A program made the translations under genes and the position numbers. A stretch of DNA of 64,000 nt from Methylobacterium aerolatum (GTDB taxonomy: Bacteria > Pseudomonadota > Alphaproteobacteria > Rhizobiales > Beijerinckiaceae). The stretch is from positions 40,784-104,783 of the forward strand of contig NZ_BPQE01000007.1 of assembly GCF_022179085.1 (NCBI RefSeq), given 5' to 3'. The notes under the pieces were generated by a model, which was not told where the DNA came from, made no database searches, and worked only from the letters and a program-made list of their open reading frames with translations. Shown piece by piece: positions 55,846 to 64,000 of the stretch (positions are counted from its first letter, which is position 1; each line of letters starts with the position of its first letter).

Positions 55846-56670
55846 ATGGCGGAACACGGGCACGGGCTTCTGGCCGGTAAGCGGGGGGTGATCCTTGGGG
55901 TCGCCAACAACCGCTCGATCGCTTGGGGCATCGCCCGCAGCGCCCGCAACCATGGCGCCGAACTGGCCTTCACCTATCAGGGTGACGCCCTGCGCAAGCG
56001 CGTCGAGCCCCTGGCGAAGGAACTCGACGCCCACGTCATCGGGCATTGCGACGTGACCGACGCCGCGACGATCGACGCCGTGTTCGAGGAGGCGTCCCGC
56101 GTCTTCCCCGAGGGGATCGACTTCGTGGTCCACTGCATCGCCTTCTCCGACAAGGACGAACTGACCGGCCGCTACATCGAGACCTCCGAGGACAACTTCA
56201 CCAAGTCGCTCCTCATCTCCTGCTACTCGTTCACGGCGGTGGCCCAGCGGGCGGAGAAGATCCTCAAGCCGGGCGGCTCGCTGCTGACGCTGACCTATTA
56301 CGGCGCCGAGAAGTGGATGCCCCATTACAACGTGATGGGCGTGGCCAAGGCGGCGCTCGAAGCCTCGGTGCGCTACCTCGCCGCCGACCTCGGGCCGAAG
56401 AACATCCGCGTGAACGCGATCTCCGCCGGGCCGATCAAGACCCTGGCCGCCTCGGGGATCGGCGACTTCCGCTACATTTTGAAGTGGAACGAGTACAACG
56501 CGCCCCTGCGCCGGACGGTGACGATCGGCGAGGTGGGCGAGACCGCCTCCTACCTCGTCTCCGACATGGCCGCCGGCATGACCGGGGAAATCCTCCACGT
56601 CGATGCGGGCTATCACGTCGTCGGCATGAAGAATCCCGAGGCGCCCGACCTCAGCCTCGACAAGGACTGA
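55846..56670 (+). CDS. fabI: enoyl-[acyl-carrier-protein] reductase (NADH)
   Basis: Reduces trans-2-enoyl-ACP in fatty acid synthesis. The 274-residue protein has the FabI cofactor motif GVANNRSIAWGIA near 18-30, and the divergent catalytic Tyr161-x6-Lys168 in HYNVMGVAKAAL, with the family SAGPIKTLAASGI loop. The ATG at 55846 (MAEHGHGLLAG) starts the conserved fold; the frame is open upstream to 55759. This is the target class of triclosan-type inhibitors. Confidence 0.95.
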   Translation: MAEHGHGLLAGKRGVILGVANNRSIAWGIARSARNHGAELAFTYQGDALRKRVEPLAKELDAHVIGHCDVTDAATIDAVFEEASRVFPEGIDFVVHCIAFSDKDELTGRYIETSEDNFTKSLLISCYSFTAVAQRAEKILKPGGSLLTLTYYGAEKWMPHYNVMGVAKAALEASVRYLAADLGPKNIRVNAISAGPIKTLAASGIGDFRYILKWNEYNAPLRRTVTIGEVGETASYLVSDMAAGMTGEILHVDAGYHVVGMKNPEAPDLSLDKD

Positions 56671-56892
56671 ACGCCTTCCGCTCCTCCGTCCTGGCGGGGA
56701 TGCGACGCGATCCGGGCGTGCGGCTCGACTTCGGGCTCGGAGCGCCCCGTCATCGGTTGGCGACCGCCTGCGTGCGGCGAGCGCATCGACCGTCGATCCC
56801 GTGCGGCCGTCGCCGCATCGGTCCTCCCGTCCTGGCAACGGCGGACGGGCGCCTTCCGCGGGAGGCGCCCGCCGATCTCGCGGCGAAGCCGG

Positions 56893-57513
56893 TTACTCGC
56901 CCGCCGGCGTGGCGCCGGTCGTCGCCGGCTTGCCGACGGGTTTCGCCGTGGGCTTGGCAGCGGTCGCCGCCGGCTTCGGGGGCATGTATTCCGGGTCCGT
57001 GCGCGGCCCGTTGGCGCCGTTGGTCGGACCCGCGAGCTGGCCGGGCACGAGATCGGTGACCTTCATCCAGGTCTGCGACTTGCACAGGAAGGCAATCAGG
57101 CAGCCCTTGACCGTCAGCTCGTTCGGCGCCTCCGTCCAGATCGTGACCTTGTAGAACTTGCCGTCCTCGGAATTGTAGATCTGGCCCTCGTACCGGGCGT
57201 CGTCGTTGGGCTTCAGGCCCATGATGAGCTGATGGCCCAACGACGGGCGGGCCTGCTTCTTCGGATCGGGGTTCTTGAAGTCGACGCGGGGCTCGCCCTT
57301 GTCGGACAGGGGAACCTTCAACCACACGACGTAACCGCACAAACGATCGTTCTGGGCGCCGCACTTCTCCAGGCGGACCCGGGCGCGGCCGTCCTCCGTC
57401 AGGTAGGTGCCGCTGGGGTCGGTCGGCGTGGCGGCGCGGGCCGGACCGGCGAGGCCCGCGAGGGCGAGGGCCGCCAGCGGCGCGACGCGGCGGCCGAGCG
57501 TGCGAAACATCAT
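56893..57513 (-). CDS. DUF2147 exported protein
   Basis: An exported protein of about 206 residues. The signal peptide (RRVAPLAALALAGLAGPARA) leads to the DUF2147 lipocalin-like fold: GTYLTEDGRARVRLEKCG, LCGYVVWLK and KFYKVTIWTEAPNELTVKGCL. The C-terminal 45 residues are a Pro/Ala/Lys-rich tail. The role is unknown; related proteins sit in the envelope. MMFRTLGRR at 57513 is preferred; an ATG at 57531 is in frame. Confidence 0.87.
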   Translation of the reverse strand: MMFRTLGRRVAPLAALALAGLAGPARAATPTDPSGTYLTEDGRARVRLEKCGAQNDRLCGYVVWLKVPLSDKGEPRVDFKNPDPKKQARPSLGHQLIMGLKPNDDARYEGQIYNSEDGKFYKVTIWTEAPNELTVKGCLIAFLCKSQTWMKVTDLVPGQLAGPTNGANGPRTDPEYMPPKPAATAAKPTAKPVGKPATTGATPAGE

Positions 57514-57844
57514 CCGTGTACACTCCTCCATCGCGGGCTGGGGCTTGGTGAGCCCGAACCTCTCCGTCGGGCTCCGGCCCGGCGGCGGCGCGCGGCGCCG
57601 ATCGATTACCCCCGCCGTCTCCCGCGTGAAGTTGGCCGCATCATGACAGGGAGGGCGTTCCCGGTGGAAGGAGCGCCCGCGCAGGCCGACGGATCGCCCT
57701 ATCGTGATGGGATGGATGCCGGCTCAAAAGAAGACGCCGGACTGGAGCCAGTCCGGCGCAAGACCATCAAGCGGGAAAGGGCTCGAACGCGGCCGGTGAC
57801 ACTGCGATAGCAGAGAACGTCTGACCCGATCCCGGCCGCTCGGG
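57514..57844. other. 331-base intergenic region between two minus-strand genes
   Basis: Contains a minus-strand intrinsic terminator for the upstream glycine-rich protein gene (57724-57758) and otherwise no recognised signals. A 55-codon plus-strand frame (57643-57810) runs through the terminator and is not accepted as a gene. Confidence 0.55.
57724..57758 (-). terminator. intrinsic terminator downstream of the glycine-rich exported protein gene
   Basis: On the minus strand CGCCGGACTGG and CCAGTCCGGCG are exact complements with only two bases between, so the real loop opens to six bases with nine pairs. TCTTCTTTT follows. It lies about 90 bases after the end of the 66-residue gene at 57845-58045. 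Confidence 0.65.
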
Positions 57845-58045
57845 TCAGTTCTGCTTGGCTTTCTTATTCGCGTTGTGGTGGCCGACCGCGCAGCCGGCGG
57901 CGGCACCGAGCTTGCCGTGTCCGGCCATGTGTCCCGCGACGCCTCCGACCACCGCGCCCTTGAGGCAGCCCTTCGCCTCCGCGGGGGCGGCGCCGACGAG
58001 ACCGGCGAGGGCGATCGCGGCGAGGCCGCATGCAAGATGCTTCAT
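57845..58045 (-). CDS. small exported glycine-zipper-like protein
   Basis: A 66-residue protein with a signal peptide (LAAIALAGLVGAAPAEA). The mature part is KGCLKGAVVGGVAGHMAGHG and on, with spaced Gly/Ala characteristic of glycine-zipper or YMGG-like membrane-associated segments, two Cys, and a Lys/Asn-rich end. It probably associates with the envelope; no exact role is known. A good intrinsic terminator follows. Confidence 0.7.
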   Translation of the reverse strand: MKHLACGLAAIALAGLVGAAPAEAKGCLKGAVVGGVAGHMAGHGKLGAAAGCAVGHHNANKKAKQN

Positions 58046-58188
58046 GATCCGTCTCCTGTTCGACCCGCAAACCGCCGGTCCGCCGCCGCCGTTCCTCCGG
58101 GACGATCACATCCCGGAGACGAGGGCCAAGGAGACGAGAACCAAGGAGACGACGGCCCACGTCGCAGCCGTCCGGGGCCGGTCCTGCC

Positions 58189-58470
58189 TCAGGCGGCGGT
58201 GCGCTCGGCCTCCCGCGAAGGATCGCGGAAGAGGGCCGTGCAGCCGGAGCCGCGATGCATGCTCAGGATTGACGCCCGGTCGATATCGGGGTGGCGGTCC
58301 AGCACGTTGCGGACGCAGGACAGGACCTTGTCGTACTGGCCCTGGTCGTAGTTCGGCTCGAGCGGGCTGACCGCGATGTAAGTCTCGACCACGAGGACGC
58401 GTTCGGCGCGCTCGCGCCCCACGTCCACGGCAATCCAGGATGCCTTGATCAGGCTGGTGCTGTTGAGCAT
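58189..58470 (-). CDS. hypothetical protein, 93 residues
   Basis: A predicted soluble protein with no signal peptide or recognised family. It has alternating strand and helix pattern: LIKASWIAVDVGRERAERVL, then VVETYIAVSPLEPNYDQGQY, two Cys (LSCVRNVLD and GSGCTALF) and an acidic/basic tail. The ATG at 58470 has a plausible GGGAGG upstream. It stands alone between the glycine-rich protein gene and the phosphoesterase gene. Confidence 0.6.
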   Translation of the reverse strand: MLNSTSLIKASWIAVDVGRERAERVLVVETYIAVSPLEPNYDQGQYDKVLSCVRNVLDRHPDIDRASILSMHRGSGCTALFRDPSREAERTAA

Positions 58471-58602
58471 GGACAACCTCCCTGGCGGCCGAGCTTGTCT
58501 GTGCGGCACGACACACGGCAACCACGGCACTCGGCAACATAGTACGCCTCTGCGCGTGCCTGCCAAGGGTTCGGGGCTGGCGCCTACGTTCGAAAGCGCG
58601 AT

Positions 58603-59421
58603 TCAATCCCAGAAAACGGGACGGCTTTCCTCGAGATTCGGGCCGAGCCGCAGGGCCGCCACCTTGGTGGCCAGGCCGTCCGGCCCGGTTTCGATCGCGA
58701 TGCCCGAGAGGGTGCCGGGTCCGCCGGCCACCTCCCAGCGGGAGCCCGGCGTCTTCTGAATGAGGCGGCGGATCGGCTCGTGCTTCTGCATCCCGATGAC
58801 CGAATCGTAGTCCCCGCACATCCCGGCATCGGACATGTAGGCGGTGCCGCCCGGCAGGATGCGGTGGTCGGCCGTCGGCGTGTGCGTGTGGGTGCCGACC
58901 ACGAGGCTCACTCGCCCGTCGAGGTAGTGCCCGAGGGCCTGCTTCTCGCTGGTCGCCTCGGCATGGACATCGACGACGATCGCGTCGGCGGCGCTGCCCA
59001 GGGGGCAGGCCGAGACCTCGCGCTCCACGGCCGCGAAGGGATCGTCCATCGGATCGAGGAAGACCCGGCCCATCACGTTGACGACGAGGACATGGGCGCC
59101 GCCGCGCGTCTCCACCACCGTCGCCCCGCGCCCCGGCGTGCCGGGCGGATAGTTCGCCGGGCGGATCAAACGCGGCTGGCGGGCGATGAAGACCAACGCC
59201 TCGCGCTGGTCGAAGCTGTGGTTGCCGAGCGTCACCGCATCGGCGCCGGCGGCGATCAACTCGTCGCAGATCGCCTCGGAGATCCCGAACCCGCCCGCGG
59301 CGTTCTCGCCGTTCACCACGACGCAATCGAGGTTCCAGCGCTCCCGCAGGGCGGGAAGCTGATCGAGGACCACCGCCCGTCCAGGCCGCCCGACGACATC
59401 GCCGAGGAACAGCAGTCTCAT
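58603..59421 (-). CDS. TIGR00282/YmdB-type metallophosphoesterase
   Basis: A 272-residue phosphoesterase with a dinuclear metal site: LGDVVGRPGR near the N-terminus, VVNGENAAGGFG, TLGNHSFDQ, VDVHAEATSEK and VVGTHTHTPTAD. The family includes YmdB, a 2',3'-cyclic nucleotide phosphodiesterase. It overlaps the folate cyclo-ligase gene by four bases (ATGA) and is translated with it. This pair is conserved in alphaproteobacteria. Confidence 0.92.
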   Translation of the reverse strand: MRLLFLGDVVGRPGRAVVLDQLPALRERWNLDCVVVNGENAAGGFGISEAICDELIAAGADAVTLGNHSFDQREALVFIARQPRLIRPANYPPGTPGRGATVVETRGGAHVLVVNVMGRVFLDPMDDPFAAVEREVSACPLGSAADAIVVDVHAEATSEKQALGHYLDGRVSLVVGTHTHTPTADHRILPGGTAYMSDAGMCGDYDSVIGMQKHEPIRRLIQKTPGSRWEVAGGPGTLSGIAIETGPDGLATKVAALRLGPNLEESRPVFWD

Positions 59422-60020
59422 TCCGCCGGTCTCTCCAATTGGACGACTCCCGTCTCGGTGACGATGGCCGCAAGCGTCCGGTCATGCGGCTCCACCGGCA
59501 CCCGCGGCACCTCCTGCACGGCGAAGGCCACGCCGACCGTCACCACCGGCCGCTCCCGCGACAGTCGCTCGATGGCGCCGTCATAGTAGCCGCGCCCGTA
59601 GCCCAGGCGGCGACCCGCCCGGTCGAAGGCGGCGAGGGGAACGATGAGGGCGTCGGGGAAGACCTCCGGCAGGGACGGATCCGGCTCGCTCAGGCCGAAC
59701 TTCGCCCGCACCAAGTCCTGGCCCGGCGTCCAGGCGCGGAAGACGAGGCCCTCCGGCGTCACGCAGGGCAGCGCGATGGCGCGGCCCGACGCGGCGAGCG
59801 CCGTCATCGCGGCGCGAGGATCGACCTCGCTGCGGATCGGCCAGAAGCCGCCCACAAGACGCGCCCCCGCGAGGGCGGGGAGACCGGCCAGTATCCGTGA
59901 GATGGAGGCCGAGCCGTCCCGGCGGGCCTCCGCATCGAGCCCGTCGCGGGCGGCGAGCACCTCCTTGCGGAGGACGGCCTTGCCGGACGGGGCGGTAGAA
60001 GGATCAGGGTGCGGAGCCAC
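59418..60020 (-). CDS. 5-formyltetrahydrofolate cyclo-ligase
   Basis: ATP-dependent conversion of 5-formyl-THF to methenyl-THF in one-carbon metabolism. Visible blocks are GKAVLRKEVLAARDGLD, the FWPIRSEVDP segment and the signature GYGRGYYDG. The frame is open far upstream, but that runs through a probable 6S RNA, so the GTG at 60020 (VAPHPDPSTAP) is taken as start, giving 200 residues. The gene directly follows the RNA in transcription direction. Confidence 0.9.
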   Translation of the reverse strand: MAPHPDPSTAPSGKAVLRKEVLAARDGLDAEARRDGSASISRILAGLPALAGARLVGGFWPIRSEVDPRAAMTALAASGRAIALPCVTPEGLVFRAWTPGQDLVRAKFGLSEPDPSLPEVFPDALIVPLAAFDRAGRRLGYGRGYYDGAIERLSRERPVVTVGVAFAVQEVPRVPVEPHDRTLAAIVTETGVVQLERPAE

Positions 60021-60039
60021 GTGAGCCGTTGGAGGATCG

Positions 60040-60210
60040 ATCCCGGGAAACCTACAGAGTAGGTGGGCGCCGTGTTGGCCAGGTCCAGGGACGAGGCCAG
60101 GGACAGCTCCCGAGGGAGTCGATAAGGCCCCGGGGATAGTGCTCCTGACGAACTCTGCAGCCCCGCCTCGTTTATGTAGCCCCCCGCACCATCGGGCGCC
60201 AGAGCCGGGG
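60040..60210 (-). ncRNA. ssrS: probable 6S RNA
   Basis: 6S RNA binds the housekeeping RNA polymerase and in many proteobacteria lies just upstream of the folate cyclo-ligase gene. On the minus strand this stretch has outer strands GGTGCGGGGGGC and GGCGCCCACC, an inner stem ACGAGGCGGGG with CCCTGGCCTCGT, and a 3' hairpin ACCTAC, TCT, GTAGGT. The assignment is from location and structured non-coding content; boundaries are approximate. Confidence 0.65.
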
Positions 60211-60266
60211 GACAAGAAACCCGGCGGGACGCCGCGACCTCATGCCGTCGCCGGGCCTTAAGGCGA

Positions 60267-61400
60267 TCACCCGCTTCGGTCCGAGAGGCAGTCTCTCAGC
60301 GCCTGGGCGCAGTGCTCGATGTCGTCTTCATCGGCCCAGACGTGCGGGCTGATGCGCAGGGCGCCGGACCGCTCGCTGACGAACACCCGGCGCGCCGACA
60401 AGCGCTCCACCAGATCGGGCGGCAGGCCGCCGGCAGCGCGAAGCCCGAGCACGTGCCCGACGCGCCGCGGCGGCTCGGACACGGCGATGCCCAGGGCGGC
60501 GCAGCGCTCCGAGAGCTGTTCCGTCAAAGCCCTCAGCCTCGCCTGGATCGCGGCCGAGCCCCATCCGCCGACGAGCTCCAGACCCGTCGCGGCCATGGCG
60601 AGGGACACGGGATCGTGCAATTCGCCCCGGTCGAACCGGCGCGCTCCCGACGCCGACGGCCGGTTGCCGCCGTGCTCCTCCAGGGGTCTGCCGTCCCGAC
60701 GCCAGGGCGCGACGTAGAGGAACGCCACGCCGTAGGGGCCGAGCGTCCACTTGTAGGTCGGGAAAGCCAGATAGTCCGGCTGCCAGCGCGCGATCTCGAC
60801 GGGCATGGCGCCCACGGCCTGGGTCGCGTCGATGACCAGGGCGGCGCCTGCCGTCCTCAAGGCGGGAACGAGGCGGTCGAGGTCGATGGCCGCCCCGTCG
60901 GTCCAATGGGAGGGCGTCAGGGTGGCGACGGATACCGGCGCCGCGCCGGGCCGGTGGATCGCCGCGAGCAGCGCTGCTGTCCAGTCGCCGTCCCCGGGCC
61001 GGGGCACGACGTCGACCGTCAGGCCCCGGTCTCCGGCGAGGCGGTCGAAGGGCAGGCAGAGGGAGGGAAATTCGTCGGCGACGCGGAGGATGCGGCTGCC
61101 CGGCTCGGGCGCCAGATGCGCGGCCGCCGTCGCCATGGCGTGGCTGACGGATCCGACGATGGCGATGTCGTCCGCGCTCGCCCCGATGAGGTGCGCCGCC
61201 CCAGCCCGGGCCCGCTCGGTCCAGGCCGGAAAATCCGCCCGGCAATGCTCCCATGGGCGGGCCTTGGCGAGGATGCCGGCCTCCCCGGCGCGGCGGACGG
61301 CGATGGGCAGCGGCGTCCAGGCCGCCGCATCGAGGTAACTCACGCCCTGCGGGACCTCGAAGAGCGGGCGCTGGCAGGGCAGGAGACCGGCGGTCGTCAT
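60267..61400 (-). CDS. class V aminotransferase / cysteine desulfurase-like protein
   Basis: A 377-residue PLP enzyme. The first-turn motif is YLDAAAWTPLP, the cofactor Asp lies in VIDATQAVGAMP, and the PLP Lys in FPTYKWTLGPYG. There is no Cys loop of the IscS type, so kynureninase-like or isopenicillin-N-epimerase-like chemistry is as likely as desulfuration. Start at 61400. It is divergent from moeA; the link may be by chance. Confidence 0.83.
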   Translation of the reverse strand: MTTAGLLPCQRPLFEVPQGVSYLDAAAWTPLPIAVRRAGEAGILAKARPWEHCRADFPAWTERARAGAAHLIGASADDIAIVGSVSHAMATAAAHLAPEPGSRILRVADEFPSLCLPFDRLAGDRGLTVDVVPRPGDGDWTAALLAAIHRPGAAPVSVATLTPSHWTDGAAIDLDRLVPALRTAGAALVIDATQAVGAMPVEIARWQPDYLAFPTYKWTLGPYGVAFLYVAPWRRDGRPLEEHGGNRPSASGARRFDRGELHDPVSLAMAATGLELVGGWGSAAIQARLRALTEQLSERCAALGIAVSEPPRRVGHVLGLRAAGGLPPDLVERLSARRVFVSERSGALRISPHVWADEDDIEHCAQALRDCLSDRSG

Positions 61401-61568
61401 GGGCCGTTTCTAGCAGGCTGCCCGACCCCCTCGCCAAGGTCATGCGGGACGGCGAAGTCGGAGCGGCGGGGTTGATCCGGCGCGTCCCTTGCCGCAATCC
61501 GTGGGTTGCCCCGGAGGGGCGCGGTCGCCGTCACGGCTCCGCCCCTGCGATACGCCGCTCGATTCACG

Positions 61569-62792
61569 ATGGGTCCGGTGATTCCCGACAGCAGCCCCCC
61601 CTTGTCCGTAGCCGACGCCCTCGCGACGATCCGCGCGAGCCTGTCGGTCGCGGTGGGCCGGGAGACGGTGGCGCTGTGGGAGGCGGATGGACGGATCGTC
61701 GCCGAACCGGTCCTCGCGCCGATGGCGTTGCCACCCTTCGACAACGCCGCCGTCGACGGCTACGCCCTGCGCTTCGACGACCTCGCCCCCTCCGGCCCGA
61801 CGGCCCTGCCGGTCGCGGCCCGCATCCCCGCCGGCAGCGCCTCCGCGCCCCTGCCGCCCGGCACCGCCGCGCGGATCTTCACCGGCGCGCCCCTTCCTCC
61901 CGGCGCCGACACGGTGGCGATGCAGGAGGAGACGCGGATCGAGGGCGGCACCGTCGTCCTTCCGGCGGGGCTGGCGCGACACGCCAATCGCCGCCGGGCG
62001 GGCGAGGACGTGGCCCCCGGTGCCCTCGCCCTTTCTGAGGGCCACAGGCTCGGCCCGCGCAGCCTCGCCCTGGCGGCCGCCCTCGGCCTCCAGTCCCTGA
62101 CGGTGCGGCCCCGGCTGCGGATCGCCCTGTTTTCCACCGGCGACGAGGTCTGCGCCGAGGGCGGTCGCCTCGGGCCGGCGCGCATCCACGATGCCAACCG
62201 GCCGATGCTCGCCGCGCTGCTCGCCCGGACCGGCGCGCGGGTCAGCGACGGCGGCATCCTGCCGGATTCCCGCGGGGCCCTCCGGGACCGCCTCCTCGGC
62301 GCGGCGGCCGACCACGACCTGATCGTCACCTCCGGCGGCGTGTCGGTGGGCGAGGAGGATCACGTCCGCGCCGTCATCGGGGACATCGGCGCGCTGACCC
62401 TCTGGCGCCTCGCCATCAAGCCGGGGCGTCCCCTCGCCTTCGGCCGGATCGGCCGGGTGCCCTTCGTCGGCCTGCCGGGCAACCCGGCGGCCGCCTACGC
62501 GACGGCGCTGGCGATCCTCGGCCCGGTCGTGCTCCACCTGACGGGCGCCGAGCCGGCGCCGCCCCTCCCCCTGGTCCGCAGCGGCTTTGCCTTCGCGAAG
62601 AAGGGCGGGCGCCGGGAATTCCTCAAGGTCAGCCTCCGCGTCGCTGCGGACGGCGTTACCGAGGCGGTGATGGCGCCGGGCGGAGCGCTTTCGGCGCTGG
62701 CGGCGAGCGACGGGCTGGTGGAACTGCCGGAGGACGCCGAGGCGATCCGGCCCGGCGATCTCCTCGCCTATCGGCCCCACGCCCCGGTCTGA
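61569..62792 (+). CDS. moeA: molybdopterin molybdotransferase MoeA
   Basis: Inserts molybdate into adenylylated molybdopterin. A 407-residue protein: the N-terminal domain has PPFDNAAVDGYALR and IFTGAPLPPGADTVAMQE, the catalytic MoaB-like domain has FSTGDEV and VTSGGVSVGEEDHV, and PGRPLAFGRIG precedes the FVGLPGNPAA block. The ATG at 61569 fits the family. No other Mo-cofactor genes are adjacent. A divergent promoter region of 168 bases lies upstream. Confidence 0.93.
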   Translation: MGPVIPDSSPPLSVADALATIRASLSVAVGRETVALWEADGRIVAEPVLAPMALPPFDNAAVDGYALRFDDLAPSGPTALPVAARIPAGSASAPLPPGTAARIFTGAPLPPGADTVAMQEETRIEGGTVVLPAGLARHANRRRAGEDVAPGALALSEGHRLGPRSLALAAALGLQSLTVRPRLRIALFSTGDEVCAEGGRLGPARIHDANRPMLAALLARTGARVSDGGILPDSRGALRDRLLGAAADHDLIVTSGGVSVGEEDHVRAVIGDIGALTLWRLAIKPGRPLAFGRIGRVPFVGLPGNPAAAYATALAILGPVVLHLTGAEPAPPLPLVRSGFAFAKKGGRREFLKVSLRVAADGVTEAVMAPGGALSALAASDGLVELPEDAEAIRPGDLLAYRPHAPV

Positions 62793-62924
62793 TCCGCGAT
62801 CCGGGGGCCGCCGGAAACCGCATCGCGAGGCGTCTCTCCGCGTCCCGGCGATCCGCGCGACCTTGCCGCCGCCCGGTCGGCCCTGTACGGCCGACCCGCC
62901 CGTTCACGATCCGGCGGAACCACC

Positions 62925-63797
62925 GTGCCCCTCCTGTCCGACCGCGCCCCCGCCAAGGTGAACCTCACCCTGCATGTCCTCGGACGGCGGGCGGAGGATG
63001 GCTACCATGTCCTCGAAAGCCTCGTCGCCTTCGCGGGCACCGCCGACAGGCTGACCCTGCGGACCGGGGAAGCGCTCTCGCTGACGGTCTCCGGCCCGAC
63101 CGCCGGACCGGCCGGGCCGGACGCCGACAACCTCGTTCTGCGGGCCGCACGGAACCTCGCGGATCGGGTTCCCGGCCTCAGGCTCGGGGCCTTCCACCTC
63201 GTGAAGCGCCTGCCCGTGGCGGCGGGCATCGGCGGCGGATCGTCGGACGCGGCGGCCGGCCTCCGTCTGCTCGCCTGCCTCAACGACCTTCCGCTGACCC
63301 ATCCGGCGGTCGTCGCCGCCGCCCGCGCCACGGGGGCCGATGTCCCGGTCTGCCTCGATCCGCGGGCGAGGATGATGCGCGGCGCGGGCGAGGATGTCGG
63401 CCCGCCCCTCGGTCTCACTGCCCTGCCGGCGATGCTGATCAACCCCGGCGTCCCGGTTCCTACAGCGCCGGTGTTCAAGGCGCTCGGCCTAAGCGTGGGG
63501 GAAACGCTCCCCGGTGCGGCCCATCCCGCCATCGCCGCCGACGGCGACGCGGTCTCGCTGCTCGCCGCCCTGAAACCCGCGCGCAACGATCTGGAGGGCC
63601 CTGCCCTCACGGTGGCGCCGCCGATCGGTGAGGCCCTCGCCGCCCTGCGCGGCCAGAACTGCCGGTTGGCGCGGATGTCGGGCTCAGGTGCGACGGTCTT
63701 CGGCCTGTTCGCGGATCGGCACGCGGCGGTCGCGGCGGCCAAGCGCCTGCGGGCCGCCCACCCCACATGGTGGATCGCCCCGACCTTCCTGCGCTGA
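62925..63797 (+). CDS. ispE: 4-diphosphocytidyl-2-C-methyl-D-erythritol kinase
   Basis: MEP-pathway kinase that makes isopentenyl precursors. The 290-residue protein has [15 protein letters not shown] near the N-terminus, [10 protein letters not shown], the GHMP motif [15 protein letters not shown] and the C-terminal [13 protein letters not shown]. The start is GTG at 62925. It lies 132 bases after moeA. Together with ispA near the left end it gives two separated isoprenoid steps in the window. Confidence 0.95.
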   Translation: MPLLSDRAPAKVNLTLHVLGRRAEDGYHVLESLVAFAGTADRLTLRTGEALSLTVSGPTAGPAGPDADNLVLRAARNLADRVPGLRLGAFHLVKRLPVAAGIGGGSSDAAAGLRLLACLNDLPLTHPAVVAAARATGADVPVCLDPRARMMRGAGEDVGPPLGLTALPAMLINPGVPVPTAPVFKALGLSVGETLPGAAHPAIAADGDAVSLLAALKPARNDLEGPALTVAPPIGEALAALRGQNCRLARMSGSGATVFGLFADRHAAVAAAKRLRAAHPTWWIAPTFLR

Positions 63798-63837
63798 GCG
63801 GTGCGACCGAGGCGCGGGCGGTTGCGCCCCCTCCGCC

Positions 63838-64000
63838 TCAGCGGTTGGCGGTGGTGACGGGCGAGGTGGCGCCGCCGAGCGACACCCAGGCCTGGGTGTC
63901 CTGGCTCTCGCGCTTGATGAAGACGTAGCCGGTGCGGTGCCAGGGCAGGATCGTGTCGGTCTTGTTGTCGAGGATCAGATCGCCCCGGTCGGTGATCAGG
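63838..64000 (-). CDS. transglutaminase-like cysteine peptidase (C-terminal end only)
   Basis: The last 53 residues before the stop at 63838 read LITDRGDLILDNKTDTILPW then RTGYVFIKRESQDTQAWVSL. This resembles the end of the bacterial transglutaminase-like cysteine peptidase family (BTLCP/DUF920), where Asp in TDRGDLILDN belongs to the catalytic triad. The Cys and His lie beyond the window edge. The gene converges on ispE. Confidence 0.75.
   Translation of the reverse strand, partial: LITDRGDLILDNKTDTILPWHRTGYVFIKRESQDTQAWVSLGGATSPVTTANR

Noticed and set aside
57643-57810. Possible 55-codon plus-strand gene
   Set aside because: It runs through an intrinsic terminator of the opposite strand, lacks a ribosome-binding site and has no recognised features.

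Overview
The window is high-GC, gene-dense DNA from an alphaproteobacterium, most likely Methylobacteriaceae (Methylobacterium/Methylorubrum type). The basis is recognition of gene content: an F1-only ATP synthase operon without F0 genes, a distant ATP12 chaperone, the conserved DUF1285-Nudix-DUF6111-CCA block, a DUF6894 protein, a Pls-type synthetase, and a probable 6S RNA ahead of the folate cyclo-ligase gene. It looks like ordinary chromosome. I see no phage, transposase, CRISPR array, tRNA or rRNA.

Layout. 1-9.2 kb: 5' part of mutS, a His-rich exported protein, an alpha/beta hydrolase and a divergent SDR, ispA, mtgA, argG and two DsbA-fold proteins. 9.2-14.8 kb: atpH-atpA-atpG-atpD-atpC, with GC-rich palindromes in two gaps and a terminator-like hairpin before atpC. 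14.8-18 kb: a minus-strand RNA/CoA housekeeping operon. 18-25 kb: hrpB, an OsmC protein, divergent bioF and bioA, a single-domain response regulator and a MarR regulator. 25-32 kb: a metal/siderophore uptake region with a ZnuD-like TonB receptor facing a second TonB receptor coupled to a PepSY membrane protein. The second receptor lies downstream of a cobalamin riboswitch, and both receptors carry a similar inverted-repeat motif upstream. 32-37.5 kb: a pseudouridine synthase, HAD phosphatase and ATP12 run, glutathione peroxidase and a Cys-cluster protein. 37.6-45 kb: a class III aminotransferase, a 1364-residue Pls-like nonribosomal peptide synthetase, a histidine phosphatase and PPK2. 45-54 kb: serine hydrolase, MFS carrier, otsB-glk, small proteins, a GH25 lysozyme lipoprotein and a Crp-type regulator. 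54-64 kb: VOC protein, cbpA-like gene, fabI, small exported proteins, the YmdB-type phosphoesterase and folate cyclo-ligase pair with upstream 6S RNA, a class V aminotransferase, moeA, ispE and the C-terminus of a transglutaminase-like peptidase.

The most interesting points are these. (1) The Pls-like synthetase has an acidic specificity pocket, suggesting a cationic amino-acid homopolymer. (2) The receptor-PepSY unit appears to have stacked control by a riboswitch and an operator. (3) A 95-bp palindromic repeat lies inside the PepSY reading frame, with a same-length relative in the riboswitch intergenic region. (4) A terminator-like hairpin sits between atpD and atpC. Functions are inferred from motifs and family knowledge; no database search was run.
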